Notes under the pieces: generated by a model
Told to the model about the DNA's origin: nothing
The model's input: only the letters and a program-made list of their open reading frames with translations
Databases searched by the model: none
Shown here: positions 11,401 to 21,840 of the stretch, in pieces
Layout of the letters: the number at the start of each line of letters is the position of its first letter
Numbering within the stretch: position 1 is the first letter of the stretch
Assembly: GCA_035048495.1 (NCBI GenBank)
Contig: CM068540.1
Span: 18,212,829 to 18,276,828, forward strand
Reading direction: 5' to 3'
Length of the DNA stretch: 64,000 bases
DNA from: Euptelea pleiosperma
Lineage: Eukaryota; Streptophyta; Magnoliopsida; Ranunculales; Eupteleaceae
Program-made: the position numbers and the translations under genes

Positions 11401-11639
11401 TGTCATGGCCTAGCCGGTGCGCCACGCTAGGGTTGCTGGGTGGAATGGCAGGTGGGTACATGAGTTTAGTCCCACATCGGATAAGGAAGCATCCAGAGCC
11501 TAGGCTATAAGGGCAAGCTGGACCTAAACTAGTTGAAGGCCTTTTGGGCGTGCCATAGGGTATGTACCAAAAATAAAACCGTGAGGGGGATGACCCCAAA
11601 GCGGACAATATTCAACTAGTGCAGGCCCAGGGCATTACA
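11401..11639 (+). repeat. TRIM 3' LTR
   Basis: 239 bp, TG...CA, same length as the 5' LTR. Confidence 0.9.
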
Positions 11640-12099
11640 ACTTAGGTTGGACTTGTGCTTGAATTTTGACAACCTGATCGAAATTGGGTTGGGTTTGGGC
11701 TGAAGCTTTGGGCAACCCGACCCAACCTGAGCCACAATACACTACTGCAAATGTAAGTGTATATATTTTGTTAATGTGTTTCATATATTTCCTAGTCTAT
11801 TTTCAGAATAGTTTATCTTTGTAAAGGTGATGCAAAAATTTATATATATGATGAGTAATTAATATTAATTTTTTTTCCAACCTTTCAATACCAATAAAAA
11901 TAAAAATTGAGTAGTTTACTACGAACTTGATCAGGTTGTACTCGGGCTGAAAATTCTAGGCCCGGCATTGATTTGGATTGGGCTTGGGTTCATTAACTTG
12001 AAGATCGGGATGGGCTCGGGCTGACCCCAAACCCGACCCAACCCGCCCAAATTGCAGCCCGAAGCGTAAATAAGTTATAATATTTTTTTAAAACCATTA

Positions 12100-13419
12100 T
12101 CGTAAGTTACTTTTAACTAGGGGATCGCCACGTGCACCTTACACATGGCAGCACCTTAGAGATCAATGACCGTATAGACATTTTGCCCATCCCTAGGGAG
12201 ATCTACATAAGAAAATTCATCCTGATTAGTTATTTTTGTCTATTGGATTAGTCTTTTTCATTGTTTGTTATTAACCGTTGATTTTGAGTATTATTTGGCT
12301 AGTGACAAATTGACACCACTATACAACATGATAATATCCATGGCTCTTGAACCATGTGATCAATACTATTATAATATTGAAGTATGTACGGGTAGCTTTT
12401 GGTTTTGTTTTTATTTTTAAAACATCCAAGTTGATGATGGACCATATTATGATCCATGTGGAACACTTTTAGATATCACTCACCGTATAGATGTTTTTAC
12501 CATCCATAATTAGATCTACGTATCAAAATTCACCCTGATTAGTAATTTACAACCATTGGATTAGAGTCCTTTTCATAGATTATTTTCCACCGTGTATTTA
12601 AAGAATTACGATCAAAAGGTTAGAAATTATTAATTAGGCTTATTTTTGTTATATAAGTTCATTTGGGGATGTGTCAGACGTCTATACAGTTAATATCCTC
12701 TGATAGTGTGCCATGTAACTTACAATGTGGGTCGTTCATCAACTTCAATGATGGATCTATCATGTAATTTTTTTCCAATGAATAGTTTAAGTGCCACGAT
12801 TAAATGTAATGATTGCTTGAACAACTGCATTGGAATGTGAAAATATTGAACGACCAAAGAACTCTTATCAATTAAAATAATTTCTACACTTGAAAGAAAC
12901 AATGCTTGTCAATTTAATGAACTTGAGGGTAATATTAGGAATAAGATTTTTTTATTTTTTGTAATAAAAGAAAGCATTGAAAAATTGCAGGGCTGACGTG
13001 TCTTTGACACCAATAAGACCAAAGAACCCCTTCCAAAGTAAAAAAATCAAGAAAATAAAAAGAAACAAAAGAAGAGTATTTTTTATATATTTGGGGTTTA
13101 GCGTGAGACATATAAGAAGGACCTTGGTCTGTTATATAGTAGAATAGATGATTTTTTAGTATTTTACTTTAATACTCCATATAAAAGAAAAAGGACATAA
13201 GGATACCTTAATCCACACCCTTTATCAAGTGAACAATATACCATCTTTTTTTTTTATTGTGGGACCTACTAGAACACCTACCGTTGGATGGGGATATATA
13301 GTCTGGGAAGACGATTTAACTATATTATAGAGTCAATACATTCCTAACCTTTCAAACAATATGATAGATCGGATGATCATAGTCATTCAACTAGATTGGT
13401 TTTCAGTGTTATGTTAAGA
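12100..13419. repeat. Diverged MITE-A-like hairpin and AT-rich intergenic DNA
   Basis: 12110-12720 retains the MITE-A plan in decayed form: GCCACGTGCAC and GACCGTATAGACATTTTGCC on the left, and GTCAGACGTCTATACAG and GTGCCATGTAAC on the right, with CCCTGATTAGTAATTTAC inside. 12720-13419 is AT-rich; 13320-13410 recurs at 29095-29165 and 41890-41955. No gene was found. Confidence 0.45.
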
Positions 13420-14123
13420 ACCGTTTTAACGCTTAGAAAATAACGGCCGTTACAACGAAAATAGCGGCAGTTATTTTCTGAAAAAAATTGTGGAAAAAGG
13501 CCATTATTTCCGTTATTTTCTGTTAAATTCTATTTTTTCCCTTTTTTTCGTTTTTGAAAATTTGAAATTTTAATTTTGAACTTGAATTTCAGTGCCATTT
13601 GAACTTGAACTTGAACTTGGGCCATGCGGTGAGATTTGGGCTTGGGCCTTTGTACTTTGAGACTTTTTTTTTACCATGGACCTTAATACAAAACCCCATA
13701 AATATTGTAAAAATTTCACTGTCAATAGGTGCCCCATCGAGCTTGAGCAGATGTCATACCCATAAAAAAAAAGTGAAGTTTGAAGGGACTAACGAAAGTG
13801 AAAGCCAACGGTGGTTTTACAAACCACCATTGGATTCTCGGGATCCACGGCCGACAACAAACGTGAATTTGGTTGTTCAGTTTTGTCGGTCCGTAAATAA
13901 TTAGTACTCAATCCATCCTTTTTTCCTATTAGGTTCCCACCATAGCTGGTAAGTTCCCGTATTATTCCTGTATTATATGCACTTTTTTTGATTTTTTGGA
14001 ACCGCATTTTATACGGTATACACAAATTATTCTTAATTAATAGAAAAAATAGTAATTTTTTTATCCAAAAAGATGCAGATATATCATTGTGCCACATGGC
14101 ATTTTGGAGGAAGAACTTTAAAC
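13420..14123. repeat. CGTTA fragment and composite-element left part
   Basis: 13425-13600 is half of a CGTTA hairpin. 13770-14090 matches 19620-19800 and 29400-29690 (ACCACCATTGGATTCTCGGG, ACGTGAATTTGTTGGTTC, AGTACTCAATCCA), the left margin of the composite element. 14090-14123 is the upstream sequence shared by all three NLR genes. Confidence 0.5.
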
Positions 14124-14540
14124 CATGGTTTTAAAAACGTCCGTTTAAACGGTTTTAATGGCCATTTAAACGGTAACGCCCCAAGCCCGTTTCCGTTAAA
14201 ACCGTTTATACTTGTTTTATCGTTTTTGAATAAAACGGTCGTTTTTTTGTTTTAACAGCCGTTAAAATTGTTTAAACAGCTGTTTAAATCGTCTAAATAG
14301 CCGTTTAATTCTGAAAATTTTTGTTAAAAAAAGACCGTTAAATCCGTTTAATTTCTGTTAAAATCCTTTTTTTTTTTTTTTTTCAAATTTCAAAATTTGA
14401 ATATTTAGCGCCATTTTTTCGTTTTTTCTGTTAAAATCCTTTTTTTTTTCATTTTTTCCCATTTTTGCCCCTGGCCGTTTCAAACCGTTTTAACGGCCGT
14501 TTAAACAGCCCCCAGTCCGTTTAACAGTTAAAACGGCCTC
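14124..14540. mobile_element. CGTTA-family element in the NLR1 upstream region
   Basis: CATGGTTTTAAAAACG start and a body of GTTTAAACGG/TTTAACGGCC motifs. CTTTAAAC occurs on both sides (14116-14123, 14541-14548); the right copy may partly be the element's own end. NLR2 carries a different subfamily at the same site and NLR3 has it empty. The element ends ~180 bp before the NLR1 start codon. Confidence 0.6.
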
Positions 14541-14624
14541 CTTTAAACTTTGATGTTGCAGTGACAGTACTAAAAAATTTCTCCAACAGAACATCCTTTA
14601 ATTATAATGCTAAATAACTGTAAC

Positions 14625-14718
14625 AGTCTATTACAATCTTTCTTTTAGTTTTGTTTCTCCACTTATTAACACATCATACATTGCAACTATATTCATATTT
14701 GTGACAGTAAGCAGATTA
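14625..14718 (+). promoter_or_regulatory. Leader conserved among the NLR paralogues
   Basis: The ~95 bases before the NLR1 ATG (CTATTACAATCTTTC ... CATTGCAACTATATTCATAT ... GTAAGCAGATTA) are nearly identical at 36732-36825 and recognisable at 50985-51069. This shows common descent and perhaps a kept promoter or 5'UTR. A GTAAG/CAG pair here could allow 5'UTR splicing, but this is not shown. Confidence 0.35.
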
Positions 14719-17709
14719 ATGGAGAATTTCAGTCAGCCAGTCTGTGAACTTGTGAAATGTGTATGGGTTCCCTTGATTCGACAAATCCGCTATCTCAAAA
14801 ACCTTAAAGAAAATTTTGAGAAGCTAAACAGTGAAGCACAAAATCTCTATGCCAGGAGGGAGGACGTCGACAGAGAGATAAAAAGATACACAGTGTCAAA
14901 AATTCCAAAAAGCGAATGTACAGATTGGCTCAAAAATGTGGAGTCGATTGAAAAACAAGTGAACGAGATAGAAGTGGAATTCAAAGCAAAGAAGAGATGC
15001 CTTAGCGGATGGTGCCCTGATATTTTGTCGCGGAGGAAGCTAGGAAAACGCATAATGACTATGATAGATGATATCACTAAACTCAAGGAAGCATCTGCTA
15101 TCAAGGGAGAAGTGGTGGTTGATGCACCATTGCAGATAGTTGAGAGAACACCTACACCGATAATAGAGAGCCAAACATCAACTGATCGCACCGTACAGAA
15201 GATTTTGAAATGCTTAAGGGATGGTGGAATTAGAAAGATTGGTGTGTGGGGAATAGGTGGGGTTGGTAAGACGACGGCAATTCAAATTCTGAAAAACCTA
15301 CCTGAAATATCCCAGATGTTTGAAATTGTTATTTGGGTAACTGTGTCAAAAGATTGGAGCCTGAGGAAGGTGCAAAATGAGATTGCACAACGATTGAATC
15401 TAAAGTTGGAGTCTGACGAGTCAAATGATAGTGTGGTAAGCAAATTATTTCAAAAGTTGGAGACCATGAAGTACTTGCTACTTTTAGATGATATGTGGAG
15501 CAAGGTAAATTTGGAAGAGGTAGGAGTGCCTAATCCAAGCAGAGAAAATAGGTGCAAGATGGTACTGACAAGTCGATTCAAAGATGTTTGTAACAAAATG
15601 GATACTGATGAAGAGATCGAGGTAGATGTTTTATCTGAAGAAGAGGCATGGAACTTGTTTCAAGGAAAAGTTGGTGCAGTTGTGGATTCACCAAACATAA
15701 AACCCTTAGCTAAAGATGTAGTTAAGGAATGTGGCGGTCTGCCTCTTGTTATTCATGTAATAGGAGGGTCCTTGAGAAAGTCAGACAACGTTCACAAGTG
15801 GAGAGCTGTGCTTGGGGAGTTGAAATCAGCTACGTTCGGGACTAAAGATATGGAAGAATTAGTGTTTAAGCGGTTGAGGTCTAGTTATGACCGATTAGGG
15901 AATGAAAATGTGAAGAATTGCTTTTTGTATTGTGCATTGTATCCTGAAGACTTCAAGATCCCAGTACCTGAATTGATAGAGCATTGGAGGGCGGACGGGC
16001 TCATTGAGGGTGTGCAAAATTTAGACAAGGCATATGATAAAGGGCATACTATATTGGAGGATCTTATAGATGCCTCTTTGTTGGAGAAAACTGAATCATG
16101 TGTGAAGATGCATGATGTGATTAGAGATCTAGCATTGAGAATCACATCTCCAACAAACGGAGAAGGTTGTAGATTCTTGGTAAGGGCTGGTGTAAGGATA
16201 AAGGAGTTTCGAAACGAGGAGGAATGGGAAGAAGCCGATAGGATTTCATTGATGAGTAATGGACTATGCAGTTTGCCACAGAGTCCCAGATGCACCTCGC
16301 TCTTGACTTTACTTTTGCAGGACAATTATTGGACGTTGGAAAGAATCCCTGAGTCATTCTTTGTGTACATGAGTAGCCTTCAAGTTTTGAACCTATCGGA
16401 AACTGGTATAGAGATGGTACCATCTTCTCTTTCCAACCTAGTAAGCCTTCGAGGCTTATATCTAAGAAAGTGTAACCGTTTAAAGACTCTACCATCCGAA
16501 GTAGGATCTCTAACGAGACTTGAAGTGCTTCATCTTGGTGATCGCATTCAATACTTGGCCCTTGAGGTTAGGCAACTGACTCGTCTTAGGAGTTTGCAAG
16601 TGACATTTGATATAGATGCTGCTGAACAAGAAGAGTCAGGGAGGAGGATGGTTTCTGATGGGATGCTATCAAGTCTCTCTCTATTGGAGGACTTGAGACT
16701 AGATGCAATCAATGCAGAAGAGCAGTGGAATGAGATTGCAGGTGTGTCTTTGGCAGAGGAGGTGGGCAGCTTGAAACAATTAACTAGTCTTCAATTTAAC
16801 TTCCCAAGAATGGAGTGTTTAGAGCATTTTATCAAAACAAGTTGTTCGTGGAAGGATCAACACCTCACAACATTCGAAATTTCAGTCGGTCGCGTCTGCT
16901 TCGTTAGTGATGAATCTTCCAACCCCAGGGTACCTTTATTGTTACAATTCGGAATTTTACACAAGCATGAAGGCACGCGAGATTTGATTTGGGCAGGGGG
17001 TGATGACATAGCCAATATTGTGATCAAAGAGGTACTCAATCAAGCTTGTGGTTTCTATTTGGGGTGTCATAGGACTGCTCAAAAGTTATCAGACTTTGGC
17101 ATTGAAAACATGAATGGGCTCCACATTTGTGCCGTCGAAAACTGCAACACATTGGAGAGCATCATAGATGGAAATGGTTTAACAGCAAATGTTAATGTTC
17201 TACCAAACTTAAAAACAATGTTACTACATAATCTGCCGAATTTGAGGAAAATTTGGGATTGGGAGGGGCCAGTGCCGCCACCACAAAGCTTCACTGCCTT
17301 AACAATGTTGTTTCTGAGAAAATGTCCAAAGCTGAGATATATCTTCTCTCGGGGCATCATTCAGCATCTCTCAAACCTAGAAGAGCTTCATGTACATTTT
17401 TGTGAGGAAATTGAAGGGATAGTGAATGATGATAGAGATATCGCCTTCCTCCCAAAACTAAAGAAATTGACACTTAGGTCGCTGCCTAAACTCGTTAGAA
17501 TTTGCAAAGCGGCTTCGCTGCCTTGGCCATCACTGGAAGAGATTACTGTTGATTATTGCCCAAATGTGAAGAGTCTCCCTTTGAGCGTCGTCCACGGTGC
17601 ATCCGCTCTCAAGAAGATCGAAGGCAAAAGAGAATGGTGGGAAGCATTGGAATGGATAGATGATCTCACTAAACAACAATTCCAATCTCTCTTCGAACAG
17701 AGAGGATGA
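14719..17709 (+). CDS. CC-NB-ARC-LRR disease resistance protein (RPS2/RPS5-like), NLR1
   Basis: An intact, intronless 996-residue NLR, an intracellular immune receptor that detects pathogen effectors and acts as an ATP/ADP switch. The ATG at 14719 is chosen; the frame opens upstream without another ATG. Residues 1-150 form a predicted helical coiled-coil region, beginning MENFSQPVCELVKC. NB-ARC follows: P-loop GIGGVGKTT (178-186), RNBS-A around IVIWVTVSKD, kinase-2 LLLLDDMW (253-260), LTSR (RNBS-B), CGGLPL (338-343) and the MHD motif (464-466). About 14 irregular leucine-rich repeats fill 520-985. All switch motifs are present and length fits the family. By family knowledge it belongs with Arabidopsis At4g27190/At4g27220-type proteins; the effector is unknown. 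A CGTTA MITE lies just upstream. Confidence 0.93.
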   Translation: MENFSQPVCELVKCVWVPLIRQIRYLKNLKENFEKLNSEAQNLYARREDVDREIKRYTVSKIPKSECTDWLKNVESIEKQVNEIEVEFKAKKRCLSGWCPDILSRRKLGKRIMTMIDDITKLKEASAIKGEVVVDAPLQIVERTPTPIIESQTSTDRTVQKILKCLRDGGIRKIGVWGIGGVGKTTAIQILKNLPEISQMFEIVIWVTVSKDWSLRKVQNEIAQRLNLKLESDESNDSVVSKLFQKLETMKYLLLLDDMWSKVNLEEVGVPNPSRENRCKMVLTSRFKDVCNKMDTDEEIEVDVLSEEEAWNLFQGKVGAVVDSPNIKPLAKDVVKECGGLPLVIHVIGGSLRKSDNVHKWRAVLGELKSATFGTKDMEELVFKRLRSSYDRLGNENVKNCFLYCALYPEDFKIPVPELIEHWRADGLIEGVQNLDKAYDKGHTILEDLIDASLLEKTESCVKMHDVIRDLALRITSPTNGEGCRFLVRAGVRIKEFRNEEEWEEADRISLMSNGLCSLPQSPRCTSLLTLLLQDNYWTLERIPESFFVYMSSLQVLNLSETGIEMVPSSLSNLVSLRGLYLRKCNRLKTLPSEVGSLTRLEVLHLGDRIQYLALEVRQLTRLRSLQVTFDIDAAEQEESGRRMVSDGMLSSLSLLEDLRLDAINAEEQWNEIAGVSLAEEVGSLKQLTSLQFNFPRMECLEHFIKTSCSWKDQHLTTFEISVGRVCFVSDESSNPRVPLLLQFGILHKHEGTRDLIWAGGDDIANIVIKEVLNQACGFYLGCHRTAQKLSDFGIENMNGLHICAVENCNTLESIIDGNGLTANVNVLPNLKTMLLHNLPNLRKIWDWEGPVPPPQSFTALTMLFLRKCPKLRYIFSRGIIQHLSNLEELHVHFCEEIEGIVNDDRDIAFLPKLKKLTLRSLPKLVRICKAASLPWPSLEEITVDYCPNVKSLPLSVVHGASALKKIEGKREWWEALEWIDDLTKQQFQSLFEQRG

Positions 17710-18555
17710 TGAGTTGGGTTTCCAACTTTCCATTACCAACTTGTTTTTAGACTCTACCAATTTAGCATCTTCTTGAATACAATACGTTATGTATATATAT
17801 GTACCAACCCAACATGTCATGTATCATGTATGTGAACACGAATATATGTATGTGCATATGTGGATTATGCATGGTCTTGCACATCCTGTACTTCGGACGT
17901 ACGGGTTCTATTTTCACCCGGTTGAGGAGTAAACCTTTGATGACGTGCTTAGAGATATACCACTGACCCTATGGATATTTGACCCATCGCTAGGTGGAAC
18001 AAAATACAAAAAAAACCAGCCTGACTAGTAATTTCTAACCTTTGAATCTGAGTACCCCAAATAACACATTTTTCAAAGGACATCCAACAGTACTGACAAT
18101 GTTTGCATTCTTTTAAGTCTGTAAACAGTTGCGTACTAGATTTGTCCTAGATTTCATCACACCAACACAACTTTCAAAAAAAGTTAGTAAAAGTATAGAA
18201 GCAAAATGGTAATTTTTGAATTCAATGGCCACGTATCAGATCGTGTGAAACGTTAAAATAGACAAACGTATATGTTCAGAATAGATTTCTACGGTATAGA
18301 TCTTAAAGAAAGTGAAGCAGACTAGAAATCAAGGGTTGTGATTGATTAGAAGAAACAAGGATAGTTTGGGGGAATCTAGAGGCATACAATTATGTAAAAT
18401 GATACACTACACAGTTGTATGCCCTTAGATCTATATCAAAGAAATGTGAAATCAAGGGATAGTACTTTGGTGATGCCAGCACCCCCTATTTACATACTTT
18501 GGTTAAAGGGAAGAATGGAAAGAAAGAGCAATACAATAAGGAGTATGGTATTAAG
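17710..18555. other. NLR1 3' flank, shared with NLR2
   Basis: The 850 bases after the stop codon are about 97-98% identical by eye to 39882-40725, including non-coding detail such as GCATGGTCTTGCACATCC. This marks the downstream half of a segmental duplication. A decayed MITE-A half is present at 17960-18080. The first ~150 bases are also recognisable after NLR3. Confidence 0.85.
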
Positions 18556-18960
18556 TCTTTTTTTTCTTTTTTTCAGTTTTTTTATGGCAAATAACGTAAC
18601 TGTCTTGCAGCGTTACTAGGATTGCAACCTTGGGCAGCCTCAACCCAATGTTGGGCTCCGATTGGGTTGGCTCCTTTAGTACTTGAGTTGGGCTTGACGA
18701 CCCGATCAATATCATGTTGGGCTTGGGCTGAGGTTTTGGGCAACCCGAACAAACCCGCGCTTGACAATATACCACTGCAAATGTAAATTTATATATATCT
18801 TGTTGGACTAGGGCTGAAAATTCTAGGCCCCACCTTAGTTTTGATTGGGCTTGGGTTCACAATCTTGAAGATCAGGTTGGGCTTGGTTTGACCCGAAACC
18901 TGACCCAACCCGCCCAAGTTGCAGCCCTAAGCGTTAATAACTGTTATAACGGTTTTTTTT
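18556..18960. repeat. TTGGGC-rich repeat family, copy 4
   Basis: It matches 41030-41430 closely (same duplication unit as NLR1/NLR2) and the other copies more loosely. The left edge is cut at TATTAA/GTCTTT compared with the NLR2 copy, which keeps ~300 more bases. Confidence 0.65.
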
Positions 18961-19258
18961 TTTTTTTTTCAAACCATGATCTTAAGTTATTTTTGATGAA
19001 TTTTTAGTAATTTATTTTAATATTGCACATATGAGAAAAAGAACATAAATATACCTTAATCCACACCCTTTATCATGTGAACAATATACCATCTTTTTAT
19101 TGTGGGACCTACTATCAAGATCAAAGTTTGTATAAAATAAATAATTAGTGCTCAACCCACAGTTTTTCTCTTAGTAGATTCTCACCATAATTAGTGTCCT
19201 TGTTAAAAAAACAAAACAAAAGACAAAGTTTGAAGGGATTAAAAAAGGGTTGGGCTCC
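18961..19258. repeat. End of the NLR segmental duplication and composite margin
   Basis: 18961-19130 equals 41410-41600 almost exactly; similarity ends at AAGTTTGTAT, giving the right breakpoint of the duplicated segment. 19140-19258 is the composite left margin (GTGCTCAACCCA). No gene. Confidence 0.6.
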
Positions 19259-19610
19259 GTTGACAGCCCTAAAATGACAGGATTCGGTAAAAGACACAAT
19301 ATAGGCCACGTGGCACTTTCTTCGAGGACTCTGACCGTATAGATATTTGGCCATTCCGTAGGTGGACCTACAAACCAAAAATCAGCATGATTAGTAATTT
19401 ATAGGCGCTTTGGATTGGACTTATTTTCATGGGTTGTCCTCAACTGGGGGAATTTGAACAGTATTTGAGGTACAAAGATCCAACGCCTGTAAATCACTAA
19501 TCAGGCTGGGATTGGACAAACATCCATACCGCAGCGTCCTCTAAGAATGTGCCATGTGGCTTATATTGTGTCCTGTACAGAATCCGGTCATTTTTAGGGC
19601 TGTCAACGGA
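19259..19610. mobile_element. MITE with MITE-A core and CTCCGTTGACAGCCC ends
   Basis: Inverted ends CTCCGTTGACAGCCC and GGGCTGTCAACGGAG are followed by paired blocks containing GGCCACGTGGCAC on the left and GTGCCATGTGGC on the right, with the usual GGACCTACAAACC centre. It is a ~350-bp imperfect palindrome. A target duplication was not clear. Confidence 0.55.
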
Positions 19611-19996
19611 GGTCGACCCCTAAAAACATTAAAGTTTGAAGGGACTAGCAAAAGTGAATGCCAACGGTGGTTTTGCTTTTTGAAAAAGTGATTGCCAGCT
19701 CAACGTGCACTATTAACCACCATTGGATTCTCGGGATCCACGGCCACAACAGACGTGAACTTGTTGGTTCGCTTTTGTTGGTCCCTGATCCGGACCCAAT
19801 AAATAATTAGTACTGAATCACTTTTATTGGTCACTTTTTACATGAATTATTCTTATTAGAAAAACTATTAATCTTTTAACTGGAAAATTTCTAAAAAGAA
19901 AACATACTTTAATTTATTTACAAAAGCAAAAATAAATTTCTCACATTGCCAAAAAAAGTAACTAAACGCCCTTTGAAAGGGCGTTTGCCAATAGAG
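19611..19996. repeat. Composite left margin and unassigned AT-rich DNA
   Basis: 19620-19810 matches 13770-13900 and 29390-29480. The GCCCTTTGAAAGGGC palindrome at 19969-19983 recurs in variant form at 20338-20352 and 20427-20441, on both sides of the MITE that follows. No gene. Confidence 0.45.
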
Positions 19997-20327
19997 GAGT
20001 AAAACTTTTGTCCCGTTACGAGCCACATGGCACACTCTTAGTGGACGATGACCGTATGGATGTTTGGCAAATCACTAGGTGGACCTACACACCAAAAAAA
20101 GAAACATGATTAGTGGTTTATAAGCGTTGGATTGAAGTTATTTTCATGGGTTGATTTTAATCGTAAGAATTTGAGCATTATTTGAGTGCAAAGATCCAAA
20201 GATTGTAAATTACTAATCAGGCTGATTTTTGGACTGCAGGTCCATCAAGGGACTGATCAAACATCCATACGGTCAGCGTCCACTAAGCGTGTGCCACATG
20301 GCTCGTATTGGGACAAAAATTTTACTC
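19997..20327. mobile_element. MITE-A, complete copy
   Basis: It starts GAGTAAAACTTTTGTCCC and ends GGGACAAAAATTTTACTC, with internal GAGCCACATGGCACAC / GTGTGCCACATGGCTC pairs, so nearly the whole element folds on itself. 331 bp. It is non-coding. Confidence 0.75.
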
Positions 20328-20799
20328 TTGTACAGACGCCCTTTAAAAGGGCATGTGCCAACCTTTTCAGCTTTTTCCTACTTTCAGTCAATCTTTTACA
20401 CATTTTATTTCTGGCAGGGAGAAACACCCTTTCAAAGGGCGTTTAATTACTTCTTTTGAAATTGTCAAAAATTTAATTTTGGTTTTGTAAATAGATTAAA
20501 GTTTTTTTTCTTTTTAAAAATTTTTCGATCTTTAATCCAACAAAATGCAGAAATATAATTGCTTTTAATTATTTTTTCAGTACTTATTATTTTATTTAAT
20601 TTTTTACTGAATTTTTAAACAAATTTTCGAATGAAAATCCAAATTACACTCAGAAACATTTCCCATGCCATTATTGAGAAAAAGAAGCTTTAATAAAGTA
20701 GTGGATGATAAAAGTGTAGTGCAAGACAACAAGTAGTGGGACTCACCATGACTGACCTCTAAAATTCCTCCCTTTCACAACGCAGACTTCCCTTCTTTG

Positions 20800-20892
20800 T
20801 TGTAGACATAGTTTCGGGTTCGGAGAGAAAACGGAAGCTCAGAAGCGAGTGGTTGAGTTCTGATTTGTGATTAATCTTCTTTCTCTGATCAG
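20800..20892 (+). pseudogene. Exon-like fragment of unknown gene carried by the composite element
   Basis: A GC-richer segment follows TTGTTGTAG/ACATAG (acceptor-like) and ends CTCTGATCAG/GTATGT (donor consensus). It contains GAAGCTCAGAAGCGAGTGG. It recurs at 2560-2646, 7595-7681, 22590-22681, 30180-30258 and 43130-43218 with the donor kept except at 43218 (CAAG/GTATGT changed to CAAGTATGT). It has no long open frame, so it looks like a captured 5'UTR exon. The donor gene is not identified. Confidence 0.45.
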
Positions 20893-21336
20893 GTATGTTC
20901 TAAGTCTTTATTAGTTTATTTCTTTAGCAATTTTTATTAACTTAAAATTTTCCTTTCTAGAAATTCTTTATGCAAATAATTTAATTTTGTTTTTATATTA
21001 TCTATATAAAAAATATGATTTTTGATCCATGCGCATCCTATTAGATGTTTGTAACCATCCGATCTGTTTTTGTACTTTTGAATGATGATATACACTTGCT
21101 CTTGCTCATGAGAAGCACCCACGTATATGCACTTGACAGTCCAGGAAAAAAGTAATTTGAGGTATTTCAGTCTCTACTTGTAGGGGCATGAAATGGGTAA
21201 GATTCCAGTCAGATATGGGTAGATCCATATTCAAATCCAAATGTGACAATGTAACGATGTTGATCTAGACCAACTTGGATCCTTAACTTTTAATCTGCAT
21301 CCAAACCATAGATAGATAAACATGTCGGACCATTAA

Positions 21337-21840
21337 TTCAACTGTAGATCTGAAAGAAGTATTCAAAAATTGAAGATCCTTAAGATCTAACAATCACACG
21401 GATCATGAATTTGATATCTTCATAACGAGCAACTTCATAATCATTCAACGAAAAACAATTCAATTTTAGATCAAAAAGATTTTCCTATAATATCAAAGTT
21501 TTTTTTATGGTCTATTTCATAATTTGATCATATAGTACATAGATCGAAGCTAGTTTTCAGAAAGTTCCTTTTAGGTTATATGCTGATCTTTTAAGATCTA
21601 AGGATCAACAGAGCAGATCAGTGAAGATAGAAGATGTCAACAATCAGATCTCATCAAAAGTATAAATTTTAATCAATCTCGATCGGAAATCCAATTCATC
21701 TAAAAGATCTTTGTGAAAAGGAAGAGAATTGTCTTTACCCTCCGAAGAACACAAAGAACAACTATCTCGGTGATCGAAAGTTATAAAGTCCTTTTTCTTT
21801 ATGATTGGCAGTTTCGAAGCATTGCTCAGAACCATCAAGG
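21337..21840 (-). pseudogene. Captured ERD15-like 5'UTR/intron fragment, copy B
   Basis: It aligns with 59497-60030 and keeps the exon-intron junction sequence (minus strand CGGAGGGTAAAGAC, compare GCAGGGTAAAGAC in the gene). It ends at GCATTGCTCAGAACCATCAA, where the CGTTA body begins. Confidence 0.7.

Larger units (their letters stand above)
11115..11639. mobile_element. TRIM (terminal-repeat retrotransposon in miniature), complete
   Basis: Two direct repeats of 239 bp (11115-11353 and 11401-11639) start TGTCATGGC and end TTACA. Directly after the first is TGGTATCAGAGC (11356-11367), the standard primer-binding site matching the 3' end of initiator tRNA-Met. A G-rich tract (GGGTGGGGTGAA) precedes the second repeat. 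The whole is 525 bp and is flanked by ACTTG (11110-11114) and ACTTA (11640-11644), a 5-bp target duplication with one change. The LTRs carry AGTCCCACATCGG, common in plant TRIMs. It encodes nothing. Confidence 0.92.
10960..12090. repeat. TTGGGC-rich repeat family, copy 3, interrupted by a TRIM
   Basis: The left part is at 10960-11114 and the right part at 11640-12090; together they match 28340-28940. The second half includes GATCAGGTTGTACTCGGGC and CGGGCTGACCCC. Confidence 0.65.

Noticed and set aside
11074..11608. Two similar minus-strand frames of 110 and 76 residues
   Set aside because: They are the LTRs of the TRIM read in antisense; their similarity comes from the LTR duplication.
14701..14718. 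Non-ATG start (GTG) six codons upstream for NLR1
   Set aside because: Plant nuclear genes start at ATG; the first ATG at 14719 gives the MENF start shared by all three paralogues.
14847..17360. Minus-strand open frames across NLR1 (and matching ones in NLR2 and NLR3)
   Set aside because: They are shadows of the conserved plus-strand coding sequence, with no domains of their own.
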